Both the position numbers and the translations under genes were made by a program. Of a DNA stretch of 64,000 nucleotides, positions 43,001 to 52,960 are shown piece after piece (positions within the stretch are counted from its first letter, which is position 1; every line of letters begins with the position of its first letter). The notes under the pieces are model-generated. The model saw nothing but the letters and a program-made list of their open reading frames with translations, had not been told where the DNA came from and made no database searches. Origin of the DNA: Acinetobacter chinensis (GTDB lineage: Bacteria; Pseudomonadota; Gammaproteobacteria; Pseudomonadales; Moraxellaceae); the NCBI RefSeq assembly GCF_002165375.2, contig NZ_CP032134.1, positions 124,001 to 188,000 of the forward strand, given 5' to 3'.

Positions 43001-43840
43001 ATGTCTCGTTTTTTAGCATTGAGTATGCTTATCCTTTTCAGCATGGCTGCATCGGCACAAAGTCTGGTGGTATCCACTCATCCTGTATTTCTGATTGCAC
43101 AGGAAGTGACAAAAGGTGTGGAAGAGCCGGTACTGTTACTGAAAGATCAGACGGGACATGATGTCACACTGACACCTGCGCACCGTAAAGCCATCATGGA
43201 TGCTTCACTGGTGATCTGGCTGGGAAAAGCGCATGAAGCGCCACTTGAAAAGGTGCTGGGTGATAACCAGAAAGCCGTTGCCTTGCTTGATTCGGGCATT
43301 ATGACTGCTTTACCTCAGCGCAGTGCGCGTGGTACTGCACTGAAAAACACAGTGGATACCCATGTATGGCTTGATCCCAACAATGCTGTCCGGATTGCGT
43401 TCTTTATTGCAGCACTTAGATCACAGCAAATGCCTGAAAATAAAGAAAAATACTGGTCTAATGCAAGGGCATTTTCAGGCAACCTGCTTCAGGCAGCACA
43501 AAAACACAGCACAACTGCAACAGCGAAGCCTTACTGGTCATATCATGATGCGTATCAGTATCTGGAACGTGTGCTGAATCTGAAATTTGCAGGTGCGCTG
43601 ACTGAAGATCCACATGTTGCACCTTCAATTGCTCAGATCAAGTATCTGAATGACAGCCGCCCGATGCCACGTATGTGTCTGCTTGCCGAAGGGCATGCTG
43701 GTAAAAATCAGTATGGTAAGCTGGCACCGGTGGTTTTTCAGGTGGTGGATGAAAATATGAGCGGATCAACTGAATTCATTTCAGCATGGAAAACCCTGGC
43801 AGACCATGTGCAGGGGTGTGTACTGAATGCACGAAAATAA
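43001..43840 (+). CDS. znuA: Zinc ABC transporter substrate-binding protein ZnuA
   Basis: 279 aa. It has a Sec signal peptide (LSMLILFSMAASAQS), then a cluster A-I solute-binding fold with candidate zinc ligands His in VSTHPVFL, THVWLDP and SYHDAYQYLE. A His-rich acidic loop typical of many ZnuA proteins is short here. It is divergent from zur-znuCB and controlled by the Zur box in between. Confidence 0.93.
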   Translation: MSRFLALSMLILFSMAASAQSLVVSTHPVFLIAQEVTKGVEEPVLLLKDQTGHDVTLTPAHRKAIMDASLVIWLGKAHEAPLEKVLGDNQKAVALLDSGIMTALPQRSARGTALKNTVDTHVWLDPNNAVRIAFFIAALRSQQMPENKEKYWSNARAFSGNLLQAAQKHSTTATAKPYWSYHDAYQYLERVLNLKFAGALTEDPHVAPSIAQIKYLNDSRPMPRMCLLAEGHAGKNQYGKLAPVVFQVVDENMSGSTEFISAWKTLADHVQGCVLNARK

Positions 43841-43918
43841 TGCAAAAAATGAACAGAAACTGATTATATCAAAACCAGCCTGTACATCGAAAAAAACGCG
43901 ACTAAGGTCGGGAAAAGA

Positions 43919-43947
43919 TTGCATGTTCAGGGGGGTAACTCTATAAT
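43919..43947 (+). promoter_or_regulatory. Sigma70 promoter of the atp operon
   Basis: TTGCAT (43919-43924), a 17-bp spacer, and a consensus TATAAT (43942-43947), about 65 bp upstream of atpI. Confidence 0.75.
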
Positions 43948-44011
43948 GCTCGCGATTAAAAACGATCACCAGCTAAACTTGTCAAGCATTAATGCTGTGA
44001 GTAGATAATAA

Positions 44012-44404
44012 ATGAGCCGAGCCAGTCGCTTGATTGACCGACGATTAGCAAAAGCTTTGGTCTTCCTGCAAGCCTTAATGATTCCTGTTTCAGCCTTGAT
44101 AGGATGGGTCCTGAAAGACTCGACTGCGGCTCTCAGTGCAGCACTCGGTGCATGTATATGTTGGCTTGCCAGTTGTTATTTTTCCTGGCAGTCATTTCGA
44201 GCAGCAGGCGCGCGAGCATCTAAACAGGTTCTTTCGAACATGTATCGAGGCATGATGGGTAAGTTTACGATCGTGATTGTTGGATTCATTTTAATTTTAA
44301 GCAATGTGAAACCGTTATCCCCGGTGGCATTGTTTTGTGGTTTTATACTTGTACAAGCAATGACGTGGATTGCGCCTTTCTGGGCAACCCGTTTACAAAA
44401 ATGA
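44012..44404 (+). CDS. atpI: ATP synthase assembly protein AtpI
   Basis: 130 aa with four hydrophobic segments. AtpI-type protein aiding c-ring assembly or Mg2+ handling; conservation is low, and the assignment relies on size, topology and its place first in the atp operon. The gap to atpB is 108 bp. Confidence 0.85.
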   Translation: MSRASRLIDRRLAKALVFLQALMIPVSALIGWVLKDSTAALSAALGACICWLASCYFSWQSFRAAGARASKQVLSNMYRGMMGKFTIVIVGFILILSNVKPLSPVALFCGFILVQAMTWIAPFWATRLQK

Positions 44405-44512
44405 GTATAAACACAGCAAAAATTGAAAAGGTTTTCAGGAGCAGGCGAGATATCAGGCAGCACGCGATATTCGTCTGATTCTATTAGTTTTTACATTGAC
44501 CAGGTGTGATTT

Positions 44513-45388
44513 ATGGCTGCTGAAGAACATGCCCTTACTTCGACCGAGTATATCAAGCATCACTTGACCAATATGACCTATGGCAAAATGCCAGACGGTA
44601 CATGGAAATTGGCTGAAAGTGGTGCTGAAGCTCAACAGATGGGGTTCACTGCTATTCACTTGGATTCAATGGGTTGGTCTATCGGACTGGGTCTGATTTT
44701 CTGTTTGCTGTTCTGGTGTGTGGCGAAAGCTGCAAACTCTGGTGTTCCAACCAAGTTCCAGTCTGCAATCGAAATGATTATCGAGTTTGTGGACTCAAGT
44801 GTTCGTGATACTTTCCACGGGAAGTCTCGTTTGATTGCACCGTTGGCACTCACTATTTTCGTGTGGATTTTCCTCATGAACTTAATGGATTTAGTGCCAG
44901 TGGACTTCATTCCACATCTTGCAACTGTTATCGGTAGCAACGTGTTCGGTATGGATCCGCACAGTGTGTATTTCAAAATTGTACCTACTACAGATCCTAA
45001 CGTTACCCTTGGTATGTCTTTATCTGTATTTGCTCTTATCATTTTCTACAGTATCCGTGAAAAAGGTGTGAGTGGTTTTGTAGGTGAACTGGCACTGAAC
45101 CCATTTAACCCAAGTAATCCAATTGCTAAAGCGCTTTTAATTCCATTTAACTTACTTTTGGAATTGGTAACTTTCCTTGCACGTCCAATCTCTTTGGCTC
45201 TACGATTATTTGGTAACATGTATGCGGGTGAATTAATCTTCATTCTTATTGCATTATTACCGTTCTGGATCCAGTGGGCATTGTCTGTGCCATGGGCGAT
45301 TTTCCATATTTTGATTATCACCCTGCAAGCATTTATTTTTATGATGCTGACCATCGTTTATCTAAGCATGGCAAGCGAAAAGCATTAA
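44513..45388 (+). CDS. atpB: ATP synthase F0 subunit a
   Basis: 291 aa, five to six membrane helices. The essential Arg of the proton half-channel is in ISLALRLFGNMYAGE. The extended N-terminal region (EYIKHHLTNMTYG...) is typical of gammaproteobacteria. Second gene of atpIBEFHAGDC. Confidence 0.97.
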   Translation: MAAEEHALTSTEYIKHHLTNMTYGKMPDGTWKLAESGAEAQQMGFTAIHLDSMGWSIGLGLIFCLLFWCVAKAANSGVPTKFQSAIEMIIEFVDSSVRDTFHGKSRLIAPLALTIFVWIFLMNLMDLVPVDFIPHLATVIGSNVFGMDPHSVYFKIVPTTDPNVTLGMSLSVFALIIFYSIREKGVSGFVGELALNPFNPSNPIAKALLIPFNLLLELVTFLARPISLALRLFGNMYAGELIFILIALLPFWIQWALSVPWAIFHILIITLQAFIFMMLTIVYLSMASEKH

Positions 45389-45472
45389 TGGTATTGCCTG
45401 ACTGTCAACGGATGGTTGGGTATAATTTTTTTAATTTAATTTGGTATAAAACCTAACCTCTGAGGAATTATC

Positions 45473-45718
45473 ATGGAACTAGGTCTTGGTCTTGTTGCGA
45501 TTGCAGCTGCTATTTTGATCGCTTTTGGTGCTTTAGGTACTGCGATTGGTTTTGGTCTTTTAGGCGGTCGCTTCCTTGAAGCTGTTGCTCGTCAACCAGA
45601 ATTGGCTCCACAACTTCAAACTCGTATGTTCTTAATCGCGGGTCTTCTTGATGCTGTGCCTATGATCGGTGTTGGTATTGGCTTGTTCTTCATCTTCGCT
45701 AATCCATTTGTAGGTTAA
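45473..45718 (+). CDS. atpE: ATP synthase F0 subunit c
   Basis: 81 aa hairpin of two helices. The proton-carrying carboxylate is Asp60 in LIAGLLDAVPM, the polar loop is ARQPE, and Gly-rich packing (FGALGTAIGFGLLGG) is present. Asp rather than Glu and the ion-site residues indicate H+ coupling. Confidence 0.98.
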   Translation: MELGLGLVAIAAAILIAFGALGTAIGFGLLGGRFLEAVARQPELAPQLQTRMFLIAGLLDAVPMIGVGIGLFFIFANPFVG

Positions 45719-45756
45719 TCAGCTTAATTCCTAAATTAAACTATTGAGGAATAGCA

Positions 45757-46227
45757 ATGAATATCAACCTCACATTGATTGGCCAAGCGATTGCATTTGC
45801 GATTTTCGTCGCATTCTGTATGAAGTTTGTATGGCCACCACTAATCAATGCGATTAGTGAGCGTCAGCGTAAAATCGCTGATGGCTTAAATGCAGCCGAG
45901 AAAGCGAAAGCTGACCTTGCCGATGCGCAAGCTCAGGTTAAAGCTGAACTGGATGCAGCTAAAGCGCAAGCGGCTCAATTGATTGAACAAGCGAACCGCC
46001 GCGGTGCACAACTGGTAGAAGAAGCGCGTACTCAGGCATCTGCTGAAGGTGAGCGTATCCGTCAACAGGCTAAAGAAGCTGTTGATACTGAAATCAATGC
46101 TGCCCGTGAAGAATTACGTCAACAGGTTGCTGCTCTTGCAGTGACTGGTGCTGAGAAAATTCTCAGCCAGCAAGTTGATGCAGAAGCTCACAATGCCATG
46201 CTGACTCAGCTGGCTGCTAAACTTTAA
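45757..46227 (+). CDS. atpF: ATP synthase F0 subunit b
   Basis: 156 aa. One N-terminal membrane helix (LTLIGQAIAFAIFVAFCMKFVW), then a long Ala/Glu/Gln-rich coiled coil forming the peripheral stalk (residues about 30-150). The stop is 12 bp before atpH. Confidence 0.97.
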   Translation: MNINLTLIGQAIAFAIFVAFCMKFVWPPLINAISERQRKIADGLNAAEKAKADLADAQAQVKAELDAAKAQAAQLIEQANRRGAQLVEEARTQASAEGERIRQQAKEAVDTEINAAREELRQQVAALAVTGAEKILSQQVDAEAHNAMLTQLAAKL

Positions 46228-46239
46228 GAGGGGCGGATT

Positions 46240-46776
46240 ATGGCTGAACTCTTGACGTTGGCACGCCCATACGCTAAAGCAGCATTTGCTTACGCTTCTG
46301 AGCAAAGTGCAACTGACTCATGGTCAAAAGCACTTGAACTGCTCAGTGCTGCGGTGCAAGACGATGCATTTTCAGCTTTCTTAAATCGCCCTGAGCTTAC
46401 TCCTGCTGAGCAGGTAAGTCTTTTTGCAAAAGTATTAGGCGAAGACCAAACTGCAGCTGTGTCAAACTTTTTGACATTGCTTGCTGAAAACAACCGTTTG
46501 GCGCTTCTTCCTGAAATTTCTGCTGAATACGAACAGCTCAAATCACAGAATAACAATACTGTGGATGTCGTGATTGAATCGGCATTCCCATTGACTTCTG
46601 TACAGGAACAACTGCTTACACATGCTTTAGAGAAAAAATTTGAAGCTGCTGTAAACGTTTCTGTTGAAGTTAAACCAGCGCTTATTGCTGGTGTGGTTAT
46701 TCGTGCAGGCGACCAAGTGATAGATGATTCTGCGCTTAACAAGCTGGAAAAAATGCGGACTCGTCTTCTTGCGTAA
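46240..46776 (+). CDS. atpH: ATP synthase F1 subunit delta
   Basis: 178 aa. OSCP/delta family: N-terminal helical bundle starting LLTLARPYAKAAFAYA and the C-terminal signature PALIAGVVIRAGDQVIDDS. It joins the peripheral stalk to F1. GGGGCGGA precedes the ATG. Confidence 0.97.
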   Translation: MAELLTLARPYAKAAFAYASEQSATDSWSKALELLSAAVQDDAFSAFLNRPELTPAEQVSLFAKVLGEDQTAAVSNFLTLLAENNRLALLPEISAEYEQLKSQNNNTVDVVIESAFPLTSVQEQLLTHALEKKFEAAVNVSVEVKPALIAGVVIRAGDQVIDDSALNKLEKMRTRLLA

Positions 46777-46839
46777 TTTTTGAATAAAAATTACTGCATA
46801 GAAGAAGACTGAACTTATAAAAGATTGAGGTATAGCGCA

Positions 46840-48384
46840 ATGCAACAACTGAATCCATCCGAGATCAGTGCGCTCATTAAACAGCGTATCGGCGATCTGG
46901 ACACCAGCGCGACCGCTAAGAACGAAGGGACCATTGTTATGGTTTCCGACGGTATTGTGCGTATTCACGGCCTTGCTGATGCAATGTACGGTGAAATGAT
47001 CGAATTCGACGGCGGCTTATACGGTATGGCACTGAACCTAGAACAGGATTCAGTGGGCGTCGTTGTTTTAGGTAACTACTTAAGCCTTCAGGAAGGCCAG
47101 AAAGCTCGTTGCACAGGTCGTGTATTGGAAGTTCCGGTTGGTCCAGAACTTTTAGGCCGTGTAGTAGATGCTTTGGGTAACCCGATTGATGGTAAAGGCC
47201 CAATTGATGCTAAATTAACTGATGCTGTTGAAAAAGTAGCACCAGGCGTAATCTGGCGTCAATCAGTGGATCAACCTGTACAGACTGGTTATAAATCAGT
47301 AGATACAATGATCCCTGTAGGCCGTGGTCAGCGTGAGCTGATCATTGGTGACCGTCAGACTGGTAAAACAGCAATGGCGATCGATGCGATCATCGCTCAG
47401 AAAAACTCTGGCATTAAATGTGTATACGTAGCTATTGGTCAGAAACAGTCGACTATCGCTAACGTTGTGCGCAAGCTGGAAGAAACTGGCGCTATGGCGT
47501 ATACAACTGTTGTAGCAGCAGCTGCAGCCGATCCAGCAGCAATGCTGTACCTGGCTCCATATTCTGGCTGTACAATGGGTGAATACTTCCGTGACCGCGG
47601 TGAAGACGCTCTGATCATTTATGATGATCTGTCTAAGCAAGCAGTTGCTTACCGTCAGATTTCATTACTGTTACGTCGTCCACCAGGTCGTGAAGCGTAT
47701 CCAGGTGACGTATTCTATCTTCACTCCCGTCTTCTTGAACGTGCTTCGCGCGTTTCTGCTGACTATGTTGAGAAATTCACGAATGGTGAAGTTAAAGGCC
47801 AGACTGGTTCATTAACTGCATTACCAATCATTGAAACTCAAGCGGGTGACGTATCTGCATTCGTACCAACGAACGTAATTTCGATTACTGATGGTCAGAT
47901 CTTCCTTGAAACATCATTATTCAACGCAGGTATCCGTCCTGCTGTGAACGCGGGTATTTCTGTATCACGTGTTGGTGGTTCTGCTCAGACTAAGGTCATC
48001 AAAAAATTGTCTGGTGGTATCCGTACCGCTTTGGCTCAATATCGTGAACTTGCAGCATTTGCTCAGTTTGCTTCTGACCTTGATGAAGCAACCCGTAAGC
48101 AACTTGAACACGGTCAGCGCGTAACTGAATTAATGAAGCAGAAACAGTATGCTCCATATTCAATCGCTGATCAGGCTGTTTCAATTTATGCATCAAACGA
48201 AGGCTACATGGCTGACGTTGAAGTGAAGAAAATCGTTGCATTTGATGCTGCGCTGGTTTCTTACTTCCGTTCAGAACAAGCTGCGTTAATGCAAAAAATT
48301 GACGAGACTGGTGCTTGGGATAAAGATATCGAAGCAGCATTCAAAGCTGGTATTGAAAGCTTTAAAGCGACTCAAACTTACTAA
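46840..48384 (+). CDS. atpA: ATP synthase F1 subunit alpha
   Basis: 514 aa from the ATG at 46840; a TTG five codons upstream is an unlikely extension. P-loop GDRQTGKTA, ALIIYDDLSKQAVAYRQISLLLRRPPGREAYPG region, and the C-terminal helical domain are intact. Non-catalytic nucleotide-binding subunit. Confidence 0.98.
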   Translation: MQQLNPSEISALIKQRIGDLDTSATAKNEGTIVMVSDGIVRIHGLADAMYGEMIEFDGGLYGMALNLEQDSVGVVVLGNYLSLQEGQKARCTGRVLEVPVGPELLGRVVDALGNPIDGKGPIDAKLTDAVEKVAPGVIWRQSVDQPVQTGYKSVDTMIPVGRGQRELIIGDRQTGKTAMAIDAIIAQKNSGIKCVYVAIGQKQSTIANVVRKLEETGAMAYTTVVAAAAADPAAMLYLAPYSGCTMGEYFRDRGEDALIIYDDLSKQAVAYRQISLLLRRPPGREAYPGDVFYLHSRLLERASRVSADYVEKFTNGEVKGQTGSLTALPIIETQAGDVSAFVPTNVISITDGQIFLETSLFNAGIRPAVNAGISVSRVGGSAQTKVIKKLSGGIRTALAQYRELAAFAQFASDLDEATRKQLEHGQRVTELMKQKQYAPYSIADQAVSIYASNEGYMADVEVKKIVAFDAALVSYFRSEQAALMQKIDETGAWDKDIEAAFKAGIESFKATQTY

Positions 48385-48473
48385 GTTTCAACCTGTTGAA
48401 GCATAGTTAAGGTTTGGTTCACGGAATCAACCTTCGAAAGCTCGAAAGGGCTTTCGAATACTAGGTTAAGCGT

Positions 48474-49343
48474 ATGGCAAATTTAAAAGAAATTCGCGCC
48501 AAAGTAGCCAGTATCAAGAGCACGCAGAAAATTACTCGCGCGATGCAAATGGTAGCGGCTTCTAAGATGCGTCGTGCGCAAGAGCGCATGGCTCAGGGCC
48601 GTCCGTATGCCGAAAATATGCACCGTGTAATTGCTCATCTGGTCCAGGCGAATCCTGAATATAAACACCGTTATATGGTTGAACGCCCTGTGAAGCGCGT
48701 TGGCTATATCATTGTTTCTTCAGATCGCGGCCTTGCTGGTGGTTTGAACATTAACCTGTTCAAAAAAGTGGTCAAACACGTACAACAGCAACAAGAGCAG
48801 TCAATTGAAGTTCAGTTTGCTTTGATTGGTCAAAAAGCGGTTTCGTTTTTTAAAAACTACGGCGGTAAAGTACTTGGTGCAACGACAAACGTCGGTGATA
48901 CACCAAGTCTTGAACAGTTATCTGGTTCTGTACAGGTGATGTTGGACGCGTTTGATAAAGGCGAGTTAGATCGTATTTATTTAGTGTCAAACGGCTTTGT
49001 CAATGCCATGACTCAAGATCAGAAGATTGAACAGCTTGTTCCTTTAGCAGCTGCTGAAGATGACAAGACTCTTAACCGTCAGTACGGTTGGGACTATATC
49101 TATGAGCCTGAAGCTGAAGAGCTTTTAAATGGCTTACTGGTTCGTTATATCGAGTCTGTGGTATATCAAGGTGTGATCGAAAACATCGCGTGTGAGCAGT
49201 CAGCTCGTATGGTTGCAATGAAAGCTGCAACTGACAACGCTGGTGATTTGATCAAGAGCCTGCAACTTATTTATAACAAGCTGCGTCAAGCCGCGATTAC
49301 TCAGGAAATTTCTGAGATCGTTGGTGGTGCCGCTGCCGTTTAA
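48474..49343 (+). CDS. atpG: ATP synthase F1 subunit gamma
   Basis: 289 aa central-stalk subunit. N-terminal coiled coil KEIRAKVASIKSTQKITRAMQMVAASKM, and the C-terminal helix with MKAATDNAGDLIKSLQLIYNKLRQAAITQE, which contacts the alpha3beta3 barrel. Confidence 0.98.
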   Translation: MANLKEIRAKVASIKSTQKITRAMQMVAASKMRRAQERMAQGRPYAENMHRVIAHLVQANPEYKHRYMVERPVKRVGYIIVSSDRGLAGGLNINLFKKVVKHVQQQQEQSIEVQFALIGQKAVSFFKNYGGKVLGATTNVGDTPSLEQLSGSVQVMLDAFDKGELDRIYLVSNGFVNAMTQDQKIEQLVPLAAAEDDKTLNRQYGWDYIYEPEAEELLNGLLVRYIESVVYQGVIENIACEQSARMVAMKAATDNAGDLIKSLQLIYNKLRQAAITQEISEIVGGAAAV

Positions 49344-49369
49344 CATTATTTTGAATTGAGGAGACAGCA

Positions 49370-50764
49370 ATGAGTAGCGGTCGTATCATTCAGATCATCG
49401 GCGCGGTTATCGACGTCGAGTTTGAACGTAACAGCGTTCCTAAGATCTATGACGCTCTCCACGTTGATGGCACTGAAACTACACTTGAAGTTCAGCAACA
49501 ACTTGGTGATGGCGTAGTTCGTACTATTGCAATGGGTTCTACTGAAGGCCTTAAGCGTGGTCTGAACGTAACTAACACTAACGCGCCTATCTCTGTACCA
49601 GTTGGTACAGCGACTCTTGGTCGTATTATGGACGTTCTTGGTCGCCCAATCGACGAAGCTGGTCCAGTTGCAACTGAAGCGCGTTTACCGATTCACCGTC
49701 AGGCACCTTCTTATGCTGAACAGGCTGCTTCTACTGACCTTTTAGAAACTGGTATTAAAGTCATCGACTTACTTTGCCCGTTTGCTAAAGGTGGTAAAGT
49801 TGGTTTATTCGGTGGTGCGGGTGTTGGTAAAACCGTAAACATGATGGAACTGATCAACAACATCGCGAAAGCTCACTCAGGTTTATCTGTGTTTGCTGGT
49901 GTTGGTGAGCGTACTCGTGAAGGTAACGACTTCTATCACGAGATGAAAGATTCCAACGTTCTTGACAAAGTAGCAATGGTCTACGGTCAGATGAATGAGC
50001 CACCAGGTAACCGTTTACGCGTAGCGTTGACTGGTCTGACTATGGCTGAATATTTCCGTGACGAGAAAGACGAAAACGGTAAAGGCCGTGACGTTCTATT
50101 GTTCGTAGATAACATCTACCGTTATACACTAGCAGGTACTGAAGTATCAGCACTGTTAGGTCGTATGCCATCTGCTGTAGGTTACCAGCCTACACTTGCA
50201 GAAGAGATGGGTGTTCTTCAGGAACGTATTACATCGACTAAGTCTGGTTCTATTACGTCAATCCAAGCGGTATACGTACCTGCCGATGACTTAACAGATC
50301 CATCGCCTGCAACTACGTTCGCTCACCTGGACGCGACTGTTGTATTGAGCCGTGACATCGCATCTTCTGGTATTTATCCAGCGATCGATCCACTTGACTC
50401 AACTTCACGTCAGTTGGATCCACTTGTAGTAGGTGCTGAGCATTACGAAATCGCTCGTTCAGTTCAAAACGTTCTTCAGCGTTATAAAGAACTGAAAGAC
50501 ATTATCGCAATTCTTGGTATGGACGAACTGGCAGAAGAAGACAAACTTACTGTATACCGTGCACGTAAGATCCAGCGTTTCTTCTCCCAACCGTTCCACG
50601 TAGCTGAAGTGTTTACTGGTGCTCCTGGTAAACTTGTACCGCTTAAAGAAACGATTCGTGGCTTTAAAGGTCTTCTAGCTGGTGAATACGACCACATTCC
50701 AGAACAGGCGTTCTATATGGTTGGTGGTATTGACGAAGTGATCGCTAAAGCCGAGAAGCTTTAA
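49370..50764 (+). CDS. atpD: ATP synthase F1 subunit beta
   Basis: 464 aa catalytic subunit. P-loop GGAGVGKTV, catalytic Glu in GVGERTREGND, DELSEEDK-like segment MDELAEEDKLTV (here AEED), and the ALLGRMPSAVGYQPTL block. GAGGAGA precedes the ATG. Confidence 0.99.
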   Translation: MSSGRIIQIIGAVIDVEFERNSVPKIYDALHVDGTETTLEVQQQLGDGVVRTIAMGSTEGLKRGLNVTNTNAPISVPVGTATLGRIMDVLGRPIDEAGPVATEARLPIHRQAPSYAEQAASTDLLETGIKVIDLLCPFAKGGKVGLFGGAGVGKTVNMMELINNIAKAHSGLSVFAGVGERTREGNDFYHEMKDSNVLDKVAMVYGQMNEPPGNRLRVALTGLTMAEYFRDEKDENGKGRDVLLFVDNIYRYTLAGTEVSALLGRMPSAVGYQPTLAEEMGVLQERITSTKSGSITSIQAVYVPADDLTDPSPATTFAHLDATVVLSRDIASSGIYPAIDPLDSTSRQLDPLVVGAEHYEIARSVQNVLQRYKELKDIIAILGMDELAEEDKLTVYRARKIQRFFSQPFHVAEVFTGAPGKLVPLKETIRGFKGLLAGEYDHIPEQAFYMVGGIDEVIAKAEKL

Positions 50765-50791
50765 TTAGCAACTCTCATTTAGGAGATTCAC

Positions 50792-51211
50792 ATGTCGACT
50801 ATGCAATGTGACGTTGTAAGTGTTAAAGAGTCTTTGTACTCTGGCACTGTAACAATGCTTATCGCAAAAGGTGCTGGCGGTGAATTGGGTATCATGCCTG
50901 GTCACGCTCCGTTAGTCACTTTACTTAAGCCGGGCGCAATCCGCGTTCAGCTTGAGAATGGTACAGAAGAGTTAATCTATGTATCAGGTGGTGTACTTGA
51001 AGTTCAGCCGCATGTTGTAACTGTTCTTGCAGATACAGCTGTACGTGCGGAAAGTCTTGATGAAGCGGCAATTATTGAAGCACGTAAAAATGCTGAAACT
51101 TTGCTTGCAAATCAGAAGAGCGATCTGGACGCTGCTGCTGCTTTGGCTGCTCTTGCAGAAACTGCTGCTCAGCTGGAAACCATCCGCAAAATCAAAAACC
51201 GCGCTCAGTAA
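50792..51211 (+). CDS. atpC: ATP synthase F1 subunit epsilon
   Basis: 139 aa. N-terminal beta-sandwich (GELGIMPGHAPLVTLLKPG signature) and the C-terminal helical hairpin (Ala-rich, about 90-139) that inhibits the motor. Last gene of the operon, followed by a terminator. Confidence 0.97.
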   Translation: MSTMQCDVVSVKESLYSGTVTMLIAKGAGGELGIMPGHAPLVTLLKPGAIRVQLENGTEELIYVSGGVLEVQPHVVTVLADTAVRAESLDEAAIIEARKNAETLLANQKSDLDAAAALAALAETAAQLETIRKIKNRAQ

Positions 51212-51231
51212 GACGCAGTTGGAGATTGAAG

Positions 51232-51257
51232 AACCACCCGAAAGGGTGGTTTTTTTA
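51232..51257 (+). terminator. Intrinsic terminator of the atp operon
   Basis: CCACCC-GAAA-GGGTGG tetraloop hairpin followed by eight Ts, 22 bp after atpC. Confidence 0.9.
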
Positions 51258-51343
51258 TGGGTAAATAAAATAAGCTAAAGTCTATTTTACCTGGATCTGT
51301 TTTCAGCATAATCTTGAAAATATCAATGAATTTTTGACATGTT

Positions 51344-51637
51344 ATGAATCTGATCGAACAACAGCCTCATTTCTGGGAGCTTTATCAGAACCACGATCAA
51401 TATTATCTCAGTATCGCTGTGGATATGAGTTCCGTGGTGTCCTGCTGGGATATAAGACTGAAGGATGATGTTGCTGAACATTATAAAAATAAGGGACGGA
51501 TAGCGATTGAGGAACTTGCAGACCGTATCGTAAAAGAATCTTATTGCGGGGATTTCAGTCTGCTGGAACAGTTTTCAGCATCACCTGAGGACAAACAGGC
51601 AATGCAGCAGGCCTTTATGCTGTGGAAAAAAGGATGA
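51344..51637 (+). CDS. Hypothetical protein
   Basis: 97 aa, soluble, acidic and Trp/Tyr-containing (HFWELYQNHDQYYLSI). No recognised domain. It sits between the atp terminator and a convergent acetyltransferase gene. Coding is supported by uninterrupted length and a clean stop, but there is no strong Shine-Dalgarno. Confidence 0.6.
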   Translation: MNLIEQQPHFWELYQNHDQYYLSIAVDMSSVVSCWDIRLKDDVAEHYKNKGRIAIEELADRIVKESYCGDFSLLEQFSASPEDKQAMQQAFMLWKKG

Positions 51638-51647
51638 CAGTGGACTG

Positions 51648-52397
51648 TTATTTTACGACCGATCTGAAATCATTCACTGTGAGTGGTTCAGGTTTGAAAG
51701 GTTGTAGGCTGGCTTTAATCCGAGCAAACTGTTCAAGAAATTCGTCAATATTTTCGATATCCAGTTGCTGGATGTCTGGAAATTCGTAATTCCACCATTC
51801 TGATTCCAGCAGTTTCTGTATCTGTTCTTCACTGAAACGGTATTTGATCACTTTGGCAGGATTTCCTCCAACAACGGCATAAGCAGGGACATCTTTGGTC
51901 ACGACCGCATTGGCAGCAATCACCGCTCCATTGCCAATAATCAGATCATTTTTTAAAACCGCATTTGCCCCAATCCATACATCATGCCCAATGATCAGAC
52001 CATGCTCTCTCATTGCACTGGGTCGGCGTCGCACATTCATGGCTGTAATATCTGAATTGTGATCCTGCAGAAATTTGCTGAAAATATGGAACTTAGGGTC
52101 ATAAGTTGAACTGCTGGTGGTTAACCATTCCAGCGGATGCCTTACCCCCAGGACAGAAATACCTTTGGCAATGGAACAATAACGTCCCATTTTGGTATTG
52201 GCAGGCAGAATACTGAAGGAATATGAAAAACTGCCAATACTCCAGAGAATATTGCCTCTTAAAATGGCAGAATAAGGTTCCATTTTTAAATCTGGGAAAA
52301 ATTTAAGTACGTCATCATCATGATGTCTGGATGTTCCGTTACCTGAAAAAAATATCCGTTTTTCCTGTAAAATATCTTTTATATTCTGATAAAGCAT
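51648..52397 (-). CDS. CatB-like hexapeptide-repeat acetyltransferase
   Basis: 249 aa. A left-handed beta-helix of hexapeptide repeats (IIGHDVWIGANAVLKNDLIIGNG region at about 137-165) and the xenobiotic-acyltransferase signature VVTKDVPAYAVVGGNPAKVIKYRF. The likely catalytic His is in GVRHPLEWL. Such enzymes acetylate sugars, chloramphenicol-type drugs or cell-surface glycans; the N-terminal ~70 residues before the helix are unusual. Substrate unknown. Confidence 0.85.
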   Translation of the reverse strand: MLYQNIKDILQEKRIFFSGNGTSRHHDDDVLKFFPDLKMEPYSAILRGNILWSIGSFSYSFSILPANTKMGRYCSIAKGISVLGVRHPLEWLTTSSSTYDPKFHIFSKFLQDHNSDITAMNVRRRPSAMREHGLIIGHDVWIGANAVLKNDLIIGNGAVIAANAVVTKDVPAYAVVGGNPAKVIKYRFSEEQIQKLLESEWWNYEFPDIQQLDIENIDEFLEQFARIKASLQPFKPEPLTVNDFRSVVK

Positions 52398-52495
52398 GGT
52401 CTTTACTCTAAGTTATTATCGCTTTTATATGTTGTCTGAAGCATATTCAAATGATGAACTGACTTTAATATAATCAGAAGTTCTGGAAAAACTCT

Positions 52496-52960
52496 ATGAA
52501 GAATAATAAAAAACTACATATTGCTGTGTTCTGCTTTTTATTTTCAGCTTGTCAGTCTCAGTTTGTTACAACACCAAACTCACCAACAGAAGCCAGTCTT
52601 GTTGCTGATGCCGTGGACAATGGTTTAAGTGCCGAACTGGACATTCCCTATGTGCAGGCATATATGAATCTGAAACAGGCTTATCAGTGCTGTATTGCAT
52701 TTTCAGCAGAAAAAGATTTTGTATTTACAGATAACCGCCTGGAACAGCATCTGGAGATGGGAACATTGTTTGCACGAACTGAAGGGGGAGCATATCTGCA
52801 AAAAACCACAGTAGAAGCGCTTGCACCTGAAAAAACACGGATTACGCTGTTTCTGCCTGCAAAGTTCAGATTTGCTCAGCAAAGATTTAAACAGGATTTA
52901 AGGTGGGCGCATGGGAAGGATGCACTGTGCAATCACTACCCGTATCATCTGAAAAGTTAA
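52496..52960 (+). CDS. Putative lipoprotein
   Basis: 154 aa. N-terminal signal with lipobox FSAC (Cys19 in CFLFSACQSQ). The mature domain has a CC pair (YQCCIAF) and no recognised family. The last 4 nt overlap the convergent pirin gene. Confidence 0.7.
   Translation: MKNNKKLHIAVFCFLFSACQSQFVTTPNSPTEASLVADAVDNGLSAELDIPYVQAYMNLKQAYQCCIAFSAEKDFVFTDNRLEQHLEMGTLFARTEGGAYLQKTTVEALAPEKTRITLFLPAKFRFAQQRFKQDLRWAHGKDALCNHYPYHLKS

Noticed and set aside
46290..46742. 150-aa minus-strand frame opposite atpH
   Set aside because: Ser-rich antisense frame inside the conserved atp operon; explained by codon bias of atpH.
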